From positions 1 to 64,000 of the forward strand of contig NZ_AJQE01000286.1 of NCBI RefSeq assembly GCF_000261685.1: a stretch of 64,000 nucleotides of DNA, in the 5' to 3' direction. The notes beneath the pieces were generated by a model. The model did not search any database, was not told where the DNA came from, and saw only the letters and a list, made by a program, of their open reading frames with translations. Position 1 is the stretch's first letter. Every line of letters starts with the position of its first letter. Source of the stretch: Bradyrhizobium genomosp. I (2014). Lineage in GTDB: Bacteria; Pseudomonadota; Alphaproteobacteria; Rhizobiales; Xanthobacteraceae. Both the position numbers and the translations under genes were made by a program. Shown piece by piece: positions 55,624 through 64,000 of the stretch.

Positions 55624-56450
55624 TATGCCCTCCTCTGTCGCGGTTGAGCCGCGCGAGCAGCACTTACCTCAATCTCGCGCAAGCTCGATACGATGAAGTC
55701 GGGAGCCATCAAGGACGGATCCTGACGCGTTGGCACGCCGGTTGTAACAAGCACCGTGGCAAGACCCGCCCTCTTTCCGGCTTGAATATCCGTAGGAACT
55801 TGATCTCCGATCATGATGGTCGACCCGCGCTTCGTACCGAGGCGTGAGAGCGCTGTCTCGATCATCGGCACTTGCGGCTTTCCAACGATCGAAGGCCGCA
55901 CTTGCGTAGCAGCGGCCACAGCTGCAATGGTCGCACCAGCGCCAGGTTCGAACCCGCTGGCCGTCGGCAGCAGAAGATCGGGATTGGTTCCTATGAACAC
56001 AGCTCCATTGAGGATCGACTCAACCGCAATTCGCAGCTTCTCATGCGTGATGTCCCGGTCAAGCCCCATCACGACAGCTTCGGGCGCTCGGTCCGTGACC
56101 TCCAGCCCAACATCTCGCATGGCCGTCACAAGCGAGGAAGCTCCGATGACATAGATTCGCGTTAGGTGCGGATAATTGGTTCGAACGAGTTCTGCGGCGG
56201 TGATAGCGCTTGTAACGACCTGAGACGGTGCGATCGAAAGACCAGATCCTCTCAGCCTGCCGACGACGTCCTCCGGGGTATGCGTTGAATTGTTCGTCGC
56301 AAAGCAGAATGGCACGCCTGCTTTCTGCCATCTCGTAAACGCCTCTATGGCATCCGCTATTGCGGTGCCGCCACGATAAACGACGCCATCCAGATCGGAG
56401 ATAATCCCTTCTATCGGCGGCCAGTTGATCTTAGAGCTGAGGCTAACCAT
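55623..56450 (-). CDS. HAD-IIA family phosphatase (NagD-like)
   Basis: Motif I is GIISDLDGVVYRGG (near residue 15), followed by PFCFATNNSTHTPEDV, GKPQVPMIE and the Mg-binding IMIGDQVPTDIQAGKRAGL. The cap lies between motifs I and III as in NagD, 4-nitrophenylphosphatases and phosphoglycolate phosphatases. It overlaps both neighbours by a few bases, so it is an integral operon gene. With a PfkB-type kinase in the same operon, it may balance or detoxify a sugar phosphate. Confidence 0.88.
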   Translation of the reverse strand: MVSLSSKINWPPIEGIISDLDGVVYRGGTAIADAIEAFTRWQKAGVPFCFATNNSTHTPEDVVGRLRGSGLSIAPSQVVTSAITAAELVRTNYPHLTRIYVIGASSLVTAMRDVGLEVTDRAPEAVVMGLDRDITHEKLRIAVESILNGAVFIGTNPDLLLPTASGFEPGAGATIAAVAAATQVRPSIVGKPQVPMIETALSRLGTKRGSTIMIGDQVPTDIQAGKRAGLATVLVTTGVPTRQDPSLMAPDFIVSSLREIEVSAARAAQPRQRRA

Positions 56451-57213
56451 TCATCAGCATCCCACCATTCACATGGACAATCTGCCCGGTCATGTAGGAA
56501 GCTGCGGGGCTGGCCAGGAACACCGCAAGCCCTGCGATATCTTCCGGCAGTCCGACCCGGCCCAGCGGAATTCGGCCACTATGGCGCGCTTCGGTTTCCT
56601 CCCGCGGACGCCCGTGCAAGGGTGTATCGATAATCCCGGGAGCAATCGCGTTGACGTTGATCTTGAACGGAGCACATTCATAAGCGAGCAGCTTTGTCAC
56701 ATCGTGCACGATGGCTTTTGACAAGCAATAGTCGGCGCCGCCAGCCTGGTAGTTGAAAACAGCACCTTGAGATGACAACGAGGACCCGACATTGACGATG
56801 CGGCCGCCTTTGCTCTTCATGAAGCGCTCGATCGCCAGCTTCGCGCAACGAAGCACTGCGACGGAATTGATCTGGATGGTTTTTTCGATTCGATCGGCAT
56901 TTCCGGTCAGAAGCGCCTGAGCCGATTTTATTCCGGCGTTGTTGATCAGGACATCGAGCCTGCCGAAGCGCTTGGCGATCTCATCAAGCACCCTGCCGAC
57001 ATCATCTTCTCGTGACACATCCATGCTCATCGGCAGGATGCCATTGCCGTGCGGCAAACGAGTCAGAATGACTCGCAGGTTTTCCAAATTCGCGTCGGTT
57101 GCCAGGACGTTCGCACCGCCTTGACGGAAAGCATTAGCTATGGCTGAGCCAATGCCTCCACCTGCACCGGTCACAAGCACGGTCCTGTCTGCAACTGAGA
57201 ACTGTTCGGTCAT
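56443..57213 (-). CDS. Short-chain dehydrogenase/reductase
   Basis: A classical SDR of 256 aa: cofactor motif VLVTGAGGGIGSAIA, LINNAGIKSA, the catalytic Ser in VNVGSSLSSQG, and the Tyr/Lys pair in ADYCLSKAIVHD. The C-terminal end MTGQIVHVNGGMLMNG is typical. The residue pattern after the first strand (ATDANLENL, with Asp) suggests NAD. ATG 57213 overlaps the kinase stop as ATGA. It probably oxidises the transported polyol or sugar. Confidence 0.91.
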   Translation of the reverse strand: MTEQFSVADRTVLVTGAGGGIGSAIANAFRQGGANVLATDANLENLRVILTRLPHGNGILPMSMDVSREDDVGRVLDEIAKRFGRLDVLINNAGIKSAQALLTGNADRIEKTIQINSVAVLRCAKLAIERFMKSKGGRIVNVGSSLSSQGAVFNYQAGGADYCLSKAIVHDVTKLLAYECAPFKINVNAIAPGIIDTPLHGRPREETEARHSGRIPLGRVGLPEDIAGLAVFLASPAASYMTGQIVHVNGGMLMNG

Positions 57214-58151
57214 TCCAACTCCAAGATCGATTGAGAATTCAGAAATTCGTCGACGGCCCAACTGCTAGGCATCGATCTTTGGGCGCCGCGTCGCGTCACA
57301 CATAAGGCGGCAACCGCGAGCGCCTTTTTGATCGCTTCTCGTATCGGCAACCGATGAGCAAGAGAGGCTGCGAAAGCTCCATTAAAGGCATCCCCCGCCG
57401 CGGTCGTATCAACGACCTTCACAGGAAATGCGCGGAGCGCGAAAGTCGCGCTGGCATCGGCGTAGTAGGCTCCCTGCGCACCTAGCGTGATCAGCGCTGC
57501 CTTCGGCCCGAGATCGAGAAGCTTTCCAGCCGCATGAGCGGCGCCGTCGAAGTCATGCACCTCGACACCGGTGAGCTCGAAAGCTTCCGTCTGGTTTGGT
57601 GTGACGAAATCGACACTCCTCCACGCCGCGGGCGACAGGCCCGCCCTCACGGGGGCCGGATTGAAAATAAGATCGAATTCCTTGACGCTCTTCAATGCAA
57701 AAAGGTGATTGAGCGCGGGGACCGGCATGCCCATTTCGGCAACGACGATTGCGTCCCGCTCAATGAATTCGGCCGCCTTCTCGACCATGCTCGGAGTGAC
57801 ATTTGCATTGGCTCCCGGGTCTATGACAATCATGTTGGAGCCGTCGTCGCCGACGAGGACAAGAGCAGAACCGGATATCTCCCCCGGGCATACCTCAATG
57901 GCATCAAGGCGGACACCTGCCTCACGCAGCGCTTGCAGCAACGATCGGCCAGCGTCATCATCGCCAAGCCGGGTGTAGAAGCTCGGCCGAAGCCCCAATC
58001 GAGCGGCGGCGACCGCCTGATTTGCGCCCTTGCCTCCCGCATTCTGCTTTAAGCTTCCCATCAGGCTTTCACCCGGCGTTGGAAGCCGCTCGACGTTGAA
58101 GCAGAGGTCAAGATTGGTCGTTCCGAAGAACATCAATGGTCTGGGGCTCAT
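57210..58151 (-). CDS. PfkB-family carbohydrate kinase (ribokinase-like)
   Basis: A 313-aa kinase with the N-terminal signature NAGGKGANQAVAAARLG (sugar-binding GG) and the C-terminal anion hole and catalytic Asp in VDTTAAGDAFNGAFAASLAH. The sequence start GTTNLDLCFNVERLPTPGES is ribokinase-like. It phosphorylates a sugar or sugar-like compound after import. It overlaps permease and SDR genes by ATGA on both sides. Confidence 0.91.
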   Translation of the reverse strand: MSPRPLMFFGTTNLDLCFNVERLPTPGESLMGSLKQNAGGKGANQAVAAARLGLRPSFYTRLGDDDAGRSLLQALREAGVRLDAIEVCPGEISGSALVLVGDDGSNMIVIDPGANANVTPSMVEKAAEFIERDAIVVAEMGMPVPALNHLFALKSVKEFDLIFNPAPVRAGLSPAAWRSVDFVTPNQTEAFELTGVEVHDFDGAAHAAGKLLDLGPKAALITLGAQGAYYADASATFALRAFPVKVVDTTAAGDAFNGAFAASLAHRLPIREAIKKALAVAALCVTRRGAQRSMPSSWAVDEFLNSQSILELE

Positions 58152-59008
58152 TTCACGGCCCCGAAGGTAAGGCCACGTTCGAGATGACGCTGGCCAAGGA
58201 TAATCAGGACGATCGGCACAATCATGGTCACCACCAAACCCGCAGCCATGACCGGATAGAACTGAACGCCTGGATTAAGCAGCTTGAGCAGGGCCACGGT
58301 GACCGGTGCTTTCGTCGAACTGAGGATCAGGCCGAGAGCGAAATTGTGCCAGGCAAGCAAGAAAATGAGCAATGAAGCGCCGATTAGGCCGGGCTTTAGA
58401 AGCGGAAGAACGATGTGCCAGACTACACGGAACGGCTTTGCACCATCCATGGCCGCCGCCTCCTCAATGTCCTTTGGGATGTCCTCGATATATGATCGGC
58501 TTAGCCAGATGATCATTGGCAGCGTGACGACCTGATAAACCCAGATCATGCCGAGATAAGTGTCATAAAGGCCAACTGTTTGGAACACGCTGAACAGCGG
58601 TATAACGACAAGGAGTGCCGGCGCGAAGCGGAAGCCCAGAATGAAGAACGCGATGTCCTCCTTCCTAGGGATATCACGTCTTGCCAAGACGTAACCTGCG
58701 GGTACGCCGGCGATCAGCGATACGAGCACCGCGCCAAGCGATATCACGACGCTATTGGCGACCGGCGTCAGGAAATCAACCTTGATGGTGCCGTAGCTTG
58801 TCGCCCCGGCCTGGGCGGCATCGAACAAAACGCGGAAGTTTTCAAATGTTGGAGTGAAGACAAAGCGCGGCGGCAAGGTCATGACCTCGGCCTGCTGCTT
58901 CAGCGACATCATCACGATCCAGACCAGGGGAAATGTCAGGATGAGCGTACAGACAACAACCAGTCCATTAAGGAACAAGCTTGCGGGCGTTAAGCGTTTG
59001 AAGCGCAT
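58148..59008 (-). CDS. Carbohydrate ABC transporter permease (MalG-like)
   Basis: A 286-aa membrane protein with six hydrophobic segments and the EAA loop EDIPKDIEEAAAMDGAKPFR, which matches CUT1-type permeases. It pairs with the permease encoded 12 bases upstream. Confidence 0.92.
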   Translation of the reverse strand: MRFKRLTPASLFLNGLVVVCTLILTFPLVWIVMMSLKQQAEVMTLPPRFVFTPTFENFRVLFDAAQAGATSYGTIKVDFLTPVANSVVISLGAVLVSLIAGVPAGYVLARRDIPRKEDIAFFILGFRFAPALLVVIPLFSVFQTVGLYDTYLGMIWVYQVVTLPMIIWLSRSYIEDIPKDIEEAAAMDGAKPFRVVWHIVLPLLKPGLIGASLLIFLLAWHNFALGLILSSTKAPVTVALLKLLNPGVQFYPVMAAGLVVTMIVPIVLIILGQRHLERGLTFGAVK

Positions 59009-59020
59009 TGCCAGCCTCCT

Positions 59021-59983
59021 CTAGCTTACGCGCTGCCGAACCAACCGCCACAATTTTACCATGGCCAAGGTCCCGAGAAGCACGATCAACCAGTTGACAA
59101 CCATGAGCGCGGCACCACGCCCGAAGGCGAGGTTTTGAAAGGCTGTGATGTAGGCGCGAACCGAGAGCACGGAGGTACTGTCACCTGGACCGCCCTGGGT
59201 TGTTCCGAAGATGATATCGAACTGATTGAGCGACTCGATCAGCCGAAAGACTGCGGCGATCAGGATATACGGTGCAATAAGTGGAAGCTCAATATGGAGG
59301 AACGTCGCCCAACCCTTAGCGCCATTGATCCGCGCGGCTTCTCTGATCTCCTCGTTAATGCCCTGCAAACCGGCGAAGATGATGAGCGCAAAAAATGGTG
59401 TGTAAGTCCATATGTCGATGAGAACTAGCGAGAACATCGCCGTACCGGCGTCCGAAATCCAGGCGAAGCGGCCGATCCCGACGAGCGAAAGCAAATAGTT
59501 CAGAATCCCGTTTTGTGGATCCATCATTGTGGTCCACATCAGGGCGACGCTCATGGGCGGCAATACCAACGGAAGGAGAATGACAGGCCGCATCAATTGT
59601 GCAAGAAACACGCGGCTTGCGAACAATTTGGCGAGCGCAAGCCCAGAGAACGCTTCCGCGAGGACCGCGGAGCAGGCATACACCGTGGTCGCCCGCATGC
59701 TGTTCCAGAAATCTTGAGTCTTGATTGCCACTTCATAGTTGGTGACCCCAATGAAACGAACCAGGGGACGGCCAAACTTGAGATCGGTCAGCGATTGGAA
59801 GACGCCATAGAAAAACAGAAAAAGAAATCCGAGCAGTATGATGATCGCGGGAGCAATCGCAGCAAGGCTCCACCAGTCAAGAGCATGCTGCCCGGCGCTT
59901 TGCACCTGCTCTTTTTTGGGCGGTGCCAGTTGGCCTACCGATGATTGTAGCATCACGGTTGCGTCGATGCCTCGAAGGTTCAT
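59021..59983 (-). CDS. Carbohydrate ABC transporter permease (MalF-like)
   Basis: A 320-aa membrane protein with six hydrophobic segments and the EAA loop GINEEIREAARINGAKGWAT. The N-terminal 45 residues before the first membrane span are cytoplasmic, as in MalF-type CUT1 permeases. It follows the binding-protein gene by about 70 bases. Confidence 0.92.
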   Translation of the reverse strand: MNLRGIDATVMLQSSVGQLAPPKKEQVQSAGQHALDWWSLAAIAPAIIILLGFLFLFFYGVFQSLTDLKFGRPLVRFIGVTNYEVAIKTQDFWNSMRATTVYACSAVLAEAFSGLALAKLFASRVFLAQLMRPVILLPLVLPPMSVALMWTTMMDPQNGILNYLLSLVGIGRFAWISDAGTAMFSLVLIDIWTYTPFFALIIFAGLQGINEEIREAARINGAKGWATFLHIELPLIAPYILIAAVFRLIESLNQFDIIFGTTQGGPGDSTSVLSVRAYITAFQNLAFGRGAALMVVNWLIVLLGTLAMVKLWRLVRQRVS

Positions 59984-60052
59984 CGCTCACTTCTCGAAAG
60001 ATACGCGGGGGTAGTGGAGGCGGCAATCCGGTGATGCCGCTCCCCGGTTGCC

Positions 60053-61438
60053 TTACATGGAGGAGCGAATCTCGGAGGCGAGGTCGGCCAATGTCGCCTT
60101 CACGTCCGCACCATTAACCATCTTCTGCATGGCAACTGCCCAGGCGTTCATGGCCTCGGCAAACCCTACGCGCGGCGTAAAGGCGAGCGCAGCCCGGTCC
60201 TGAACACTCTTGAAGGTATCCACGAAATTTGTGAATTCCGGTTTAGCCGCATAGTCGAGCCAAACCTTGTCGCTCCAGGTCGAAGCGCGCGGCGAGTTGA
60301 CGAGCTTGCCGGCGATGGCACCGTTCAGCTCGACCTGCTTTGACGTCGCCCACTGAATGAAGAGCCAGGCCGCTCCCTTTTTCTGGGAAGCAGCATTCAT
60401 GGCCAGGGACCAGATCCAGATGTTCGATTCGAAAGTCTTGCCGTTCGGAGCTCGCAGTGGCGGAGCGAAGGCAATCTTGCCCGAAGCGGGCTTGCCGGCA
60501 ACATCGTTCCAGAACCCGAACATGTTAGAATCGATCGCCATCGCTGTCCGACCCGAATTGATGCCATCGACCACTTGGTACCAGTTGTCGTTGGCAAAGG
60601 ATGGGGCAGCACACCTCTTGATCATCTCCACGTAGTCTTTGTGGAAGGCGATCGACTCGGGAGAATTGAGACCGGTTTCCAACTTGCCGTCCTTGACGAC
60701 GAAGTCGTGTACACCATAGGACTTGGCGATTGAGATCGCGGCCGTGTGGATGCTGCTCCAAAAGCGCACTCCTCGCACACCCAGGGGCGTGATCGCGGGA
60801 TCGGCAGATTTTAGCTTTTCGCATGCCGCCGACATTTCCGGCGGGGTTGTCGGAACCTTGATACCGTGTTTGTCAAGAATGTCCTTACGGTAGAACAATT
60901 GGATGTTTTCGAACCCGTGCGGGATGGCCCACACCTGACCCCGGCCCGGTTCGATCTGCCCGCCATTGACTTGCCAAGTCAGCGCGTCACGCAATGCGGG
61001 GAAGAAGTCCTTGTAGTCATAGCTTGCCGATGTGAGCTTAGGGTCGTTCAGATAGCGGTCGAGCGGCTCAAGCAGTTGACCGGGCGCAAGATCCCAAGCC
61101 GGTTGAATTCCTGTGCCGACGACATCCCACGAGGGCGATTTTGTGCTCAGCTGGATGGTCAGCTTATTCCAATAGGCATCGTCCGGATAAAGCTCGGGCG
61201 TCACCTTGATGCCCGTCAACTTCTCGAACTCAGGAAGCTGTGCTGCAACCGCGTCAGCATATGGATGGATGTCGTAAGCCCAAACGATCGAAGCGCCCTC
61301 GAACTGGCGCCAGTTGATATCCTCCGCTTTGGCCTGGCCGAAAGATGCGGCCGCACCGGACAAGAGAGTTGAGCAAATCAGAGCGGCTTTGACGAAATGG
61401 TAAGAATGGCCGCGCGGTGCGGCTAGCGTCCTTGGCAT
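60053..61438 (-). CDS. Extracellular carbohydrate-binding protein of the ABC transporter
   Basis: A 461-aa family 1 solute-binding protein. A Sec signal peptide is visible (FVKAALICSTLLSGAAASFG then QAKA). The mature part has LPEFEKLTGIKVTPELYPDD, WAIPHGFENIQLFYRKDILD and FIQWATSKQVELN, typical of CUT1 sugar binders. ATG 61438 has AGAGGAGGG upstream. It is the first gene of the operon. A TTGGGTA direct repeat lies 119 bases upstream of the start. The ligand cannot be assigned. Confidence 0.92.
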   Translation of the reverse strand: MPRTLAAPRGHSYHFVKAALICSTLLSGAAASFGQAKAEDINWRQFEGASIVWAYDIHPYADAVAAQLPEFEKLTGIKVTPELYPDDAYWNKLTIQLSTKSPSWDVVGTGIQPAWDLAPGQLLEPLDRYLNDPKLTSASYDYKDFFPALRDALTWQVNGGQIEPGRGQVWAIPHGFENIQLFYRKDILDKHGIKVPTTPPEMSAACEKLKSADPAITPLGVRGVRFWSSIHTAAISIAKSYGVHDFVVKDGKLETGLNSPESIAFHKDYVEMIKRCAAPSFANDNWYQVVDGINSGRTAMAIDSNMFGFWNDVAGKPASGKIAFAPPLRAPNGKTFESNIWIWSLAMNAASQKKGAAWLFIQWATSKQVELNGAIAGKLVNSPRASTWSDKVWLDYAAKPEFTNFVDTFKSVQDRAALAFTPRVGFAEAMNAWAVAMQKMVNGADVKATLADLASEIRSSM

Positions 61439-61859
61439 TGGTCCCTCCTCTGGGCTCTTCGGCCCTCAAGTTCACGTGCCTGTCGTCTTCCAGGGCCGCG
61501 AGTGTTGGTAACGCTAGCCGTGATTTTCCGCCCTTATGCACCCATTCAGATCGAAGTTGGGTATTTTTGGGTAAGTCAAGAAAACAGCGTTACAGCAGCC
61601 GTTGCAAAAGCCATGGGGAGATGATCAATGCAGGCCCATGTTCAGACCCCGCGCAGCCAGCCTACAAACGAGGGCCGAGCCGGGCCAACCGCCCGAGCTG
61701 ATGCATAGTAGCTCGTTCGAATCCCTCTGTTAATCTCACCTTGCGGCACGGACGCCTCGATCTTGTTCTTGATTGTGCTGCTTTTAAGAGGGACGAGTGC
61801 TTGATGCATTGCCGCAACCTTTCTCGATCCGCAAACAATCTGGTCTCTCAACCCGCCAT
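61439..61859. other. Promoter region and unrecognised stretch
   Basis: The left part should hold the promoter of the sugar ABC operon. A minus-strand frame at 61642-61851 (about 69 codons) has no family I know and borders the IS5 remnant; it may be the cut end of a gene. Confidence 0.4.
61557..61573. promoter_or_regulatory. TTGGGTA direct repeat, site 3 (upstream of the sugar ABC operon)
   Basis: TTGGGTATTT followed by TTGGGTA repeats the heptamer pair with an exact 10-base period, 119 bases before the binding-protein start and in the same orientation relative to transcription as the sites upstream of livH and of the Tm-1-like operon. Confidence 0.65.
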
Positions 61860-62215
61860 ATTGCAGGACGAAGCTCGAGCGCGACCGCGAGCATCAGCAA
61901 CAAGGCGTTGCGGATTAGGCCCAACGAAAGCCTCAGCCAGGCTGAGGGTGAGGCGGAGATTGTGGTCGACGGCGGTGAAGGCGATGTTGGCGGCGTCCCC
62001 CTCCCGGCCCTTTGAGATGGCAGCGACCGAGATGCCCGTCGCTCTTCATGTGGCCATTCACGGCTCGATGACTGAGAGGCGCCTGAGCCGATGCGCAGAT
62101 AAGATTGCCGCAACTTAAGGCCGCACTCGCGGGCCAGCCGATTGGTTAATCGCCGCATATTCCAGCTTGGCATCGGTCGGGAGGTGATGGTCTTGGGCTG
62201 AACGGTGGTCTCCAC
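61860..62215 (-). pseudogene. IS5-family transposase remnant
   Basis: One minus-strand frame gives NRLARECGLKLRQSYLRI and another gives GHMKSDGHLGRCHLKGREGD then AANIAFTAVDHNLRLTL, both conserved C-terminal blocks of IS5-type (IS1182-like) transposases. They are in different frames and the N-terminal half is missing. No terminal inverted repeats are recognisable. Confidence 0.75.
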
Positions 62216-62394
62216 CGTCGCTGCTTGAGATCGCGCGTCCGCAACGCGCCGGTCTCATGCGCCCCCTCAAGCTCTCGGCCAGCAAGAGCTCCAGCTTGTC
62301 ACCGAGCCGCTTACGTCAATGGCCAAGCGTGCCCGTTACGCAAGCTGGCGCCCTCGTCAGTCCGAACGCCTACGTGGGCGTAGGAAGAATCGGA

Positions 62395-63098
62395 TCAAGC
62401 TCCTCCTGCTCGAGGATCTTGGATCCATCTTTGGCCAAGTATGCCGCCAGTGAAGCGATGCCGGAGTTTGGTGGGCAACGAGCGGGTGCGGACTTTTTGG
62501 TCGGCGCCCGCCCCGAGATGCGGCAGGATCGGTCGTCCGACGGCGCGCTCCATCGTGTGGAATATCCAGGTGCCGTCCGGATCGATATCCGACCAGTGAA
62601 AGATCGGGGTTTGTTCGGACACCATTGCCGAGATCGTGCGCAGGGCCTGTTGGCTGGCAAGCGAGGGATACCCGCCAACATACAGCGTAGCACCCAGTCG
62701 AGCGGCGTCGGCCTCGGCGACGTGCCTGTTGAAGCTTGCCAAGTTTTCGATCGTCAAAACATACGCCGGCGGCTCCCGGAAGCGGACATGATCTGCCTCC
62801 TTAGGCGCGATCCCGAGATGAGCGGAGTGGCTCCGGAGAGATCGGCCCCAAGAAGATCGATCTTACCCGCGATCAGCAGCGGCGGGGCAAAGCGTTCCAG
62901 CCCGATCGCCCGCAGTGCCTCGCGGGGCCGCGCGCCCGGAGGAAACTCGAGGACGCCACTCAGGAGCCGAACCACGACGCCTTCAACGTGTTCCAGCGTC
63001 TTGCTGTGCCTCACCGTCCGTCGCGAGAAGGTCTTATAGTCCACGTCGAGATGCTTGTTGTCCAGGATGGCCTGGGCGAGATCGAAGGCGTGGCGCAA
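62395..63098 (-). pseudogene. jetD: Wadjet JetD-like (DUF2220/Toprim) pseudogene
   Basis: Two frames must be joined at about 62756. The upstream one gives FDLAQAILDNKHLDVDYKTF, GVVVRLLSGVLEFPPGARPR and LGLERFAPPLLIAGKIDLLG-like sequence. The downstream one gives LTIENLASFNRHVAE, TLYVGGYPSLASQQALR and PIFHWSDIDPDGTWIFHTM. The ENL, GGYPS and D-x-D-P-x-G pattern is that of the Toprim domain of JetD, the topoisomerase-VI-like nuclease subunit of Wadjet plasmid defence. The frameshift and missing C-terminus indicate loss. jetABC are not present in the window. A frame just upstream (63130-63387) may be more of it. Confidence 0.65.
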
Positions 63099-63432
63099 CG
63101 TATCGACATCGGACGAAGCGACCCGCGGGCTACCGCTCCCGGTCGATCAACGACGGATCGACTGGTGCGCGCATCCGCACCTGAAGCGGTGGTTCGATCT
63201 GGTCAAGGCAGGCCGGGCGTGATCCGCGCGCAGCGGCGTTCATCGAACCATGATCGCCGCCCGGCGCGACCCTAACGATCAGCTGGCCGGCGTATGGTAG
63301 CCTTTCGGTTGCCATGCGCGACCCTTGAGGCGATCCATGGCCATGATCGAGTCCGCCGCCCCATCCGCGCCGCAAGTCCAGCGACATGGCTCGATCTTTG
63401 ACTGTAGGAGGCGCTTCATCCAGAATAAGAGT

Positions 63433-63976
63433 TTAGGACTTTGGTTCTTTGAATGCCTTCTTCTTCAAGGCGGATAAATAATTTCCTCGAACTCTTGGAC
63501 GAGATTTACCGGCCAAGCGCATTTCTAGCGTCACAACAAGTTCCTCAAATTTTTTGCGTGTTGCGCCCGCCAGAGGTCGTTGCCGATAATAGCTGTACAG
63601 GCGCTCGGTTATGAGAGCTGTCACCCACCGTGGCGTATCTTCCGATTCGTAAAACTCACTTATCCTGGTTATAGCTAGGGAACGAGTCGATCTCGAGCAA
63701 CATGAAAGAGCAGAGCAGCGTGCGAATTGCAGATGTCTTCTCGCTGCGTATCTGCTCATCGATAAAATCAACCAGCTTTTCGCTTCCAAGGCTTTGATAG
63801 GCGATCTCGGCAACGATGGTCGGCATGACATGCTTGATCGTACCCTCGATGAACCTAAATAGCTGGGACAGCTTTTCACTCAGTACCGGGCGCGACCATT
63901 GGACGGTGTTTGGGCAACAGCTCCTTATCTGCACAACGGGTCTGTTCCGACCCTGAGAGACATGCTGGTGCCGCAC
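63433..63976 (-). pseudogene. Unidentified frameshifted gene at right edge
   Basis: Two minus-strand frames fit end to end across a shift near 63660: KLSQLFRFIEGTIKHVMPTI ... LCSFMLLEIDSFPSYNQDK, then ITRISEFYESEDTPRWVTAL ... LAGKSRPRVRGNYLSALKKK. Composition and helical pattern look like real protein, and the 3' end is complete. I do not recognise the family. The upstream end may lie beyond the window. A sequencing error cannot be excluded. Confidence 0.45.
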
Positions 63977-64000
63977 GCCAAGCGGCCGATGTCGTTTTGC

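Noticed and set aside
61705..61730. tRNA-like T-loop sequence GTTCGAATCCC
   Set aside because: No acceptor stem, anticodon arm or CCA end can be folded around it.
1..64000. CRISPR arrays, rRNA and complete insertion sequences
   Set aside because: No regularly spaced repeats, rRNA-like sequence or element with paired terminal inverted repeats was seen; only transposase fragments are present.

Overview
The window looks like accessory, symbiosis-island-type DNA of a rhizobial alphaproteobacterium, most likely Bradyrhizobium or a close relative. The grounds are a clear nodU (Nod-factor 6-O-carbamoyltransferase), high-GC coding with a visibly lower-GC block at about 16.4-25.5 kb, a sigma-54-type promoter, many solute transport and catabolic operons, and debris from IS110, IS5, AbiEii, JetD and pyruvate kinase genes. 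The genus is an inference. No rRNA, tRNA or CRISPR array was found.

Region 1 (1-16.35 kb, all minus strand) is one tightly packed operon, read right to left: a V8/trypsin-like protease (299 aa), a small beta-sandwich protein, a second trypsin-like protease (386 aa), a third trypsin-like protease with an N-terminal helical adaptor-like domain and a C-terminal P-loop-like domain (699 aa), a STAND-type NTPase (about 1130 aa), an exported OmpA-like protein (753 aa) and a giant protein of at least 2058 codons that runs off the left edge. All three protease triads look intact. Protease-STAND combinations fit the logic of NTP-dependent conflict or programmed-response systems, but this layout with an envelope protein and a giant beta-rich protein is not one I recognise. 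It is the best candidate for an undescribed system.

Region 2 (16.35-25.8 kb) is the nodulation-type block. After debris (ModA-like, cadherin-like and IS110 fragments) comes nodU, then a class I aminotransferase whose PLP lysine is replaced by glutamine. Divergent from these is a three-gene operon with ATGA overlaps: a PurF-like protein whose catalytic Cys1 is replaced by Ser, a HAD phosphatase and a 3-hydroxyisobutyrate-dehydrogenase-like enzyme. A -24/-12 promoter lies in front of it. An AbiEii-type pseudogene follows.

Region 3 (26-45.8 kb) is catabolic: aldehyde dehydrogenase, DHDPS-family sugar-acid dehydratase and GH88 glycuronyl hydrolase; a CoA-transferase, LacI regulator, CehA-like metallohydrolase, MHS-type transporter and enoyl-CoA hydratase; and a branched-chain-type ABC transporter (livHMGF-like) with an amidohydrolase and two near-duplicate Tat-exported binding proteins. 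Palindromes of the form TGAAATCGATTTCA lie in front of the CoA-transferase/LacI pair and of the enoyl-CoA hydratase, and probably bind the LacI protein.

Region 4 (46-61.6 kb) starts with an XRE-like gene and a pyruvate kinase pseudogene. A Tm-1/UPF0261 protein, a TIM-barrel (PEP-hydrolase-like) protein and a KstD-like flavoprotein form one operon. A sugar or polyol ABC operon (binding protein, two permeases, PfkB kinase, SDR, HAD-IIA phosphatase, ATPase) ends in a regulator fusing a TIM barrel of the same family to an AAA+ domain and a Fis-type HTH. A 10-bp-period direct repeat of TTGGGTA lies upstream of three minus-strand operons of regions 3 and 4 and may define a regulon.

Region 5 (61.6-64 kb) is decayed: an IS5-type transposase remnant, a frameshifted Wadjet JetD-like gene and an unidentified frameshifted gene at the right edge.
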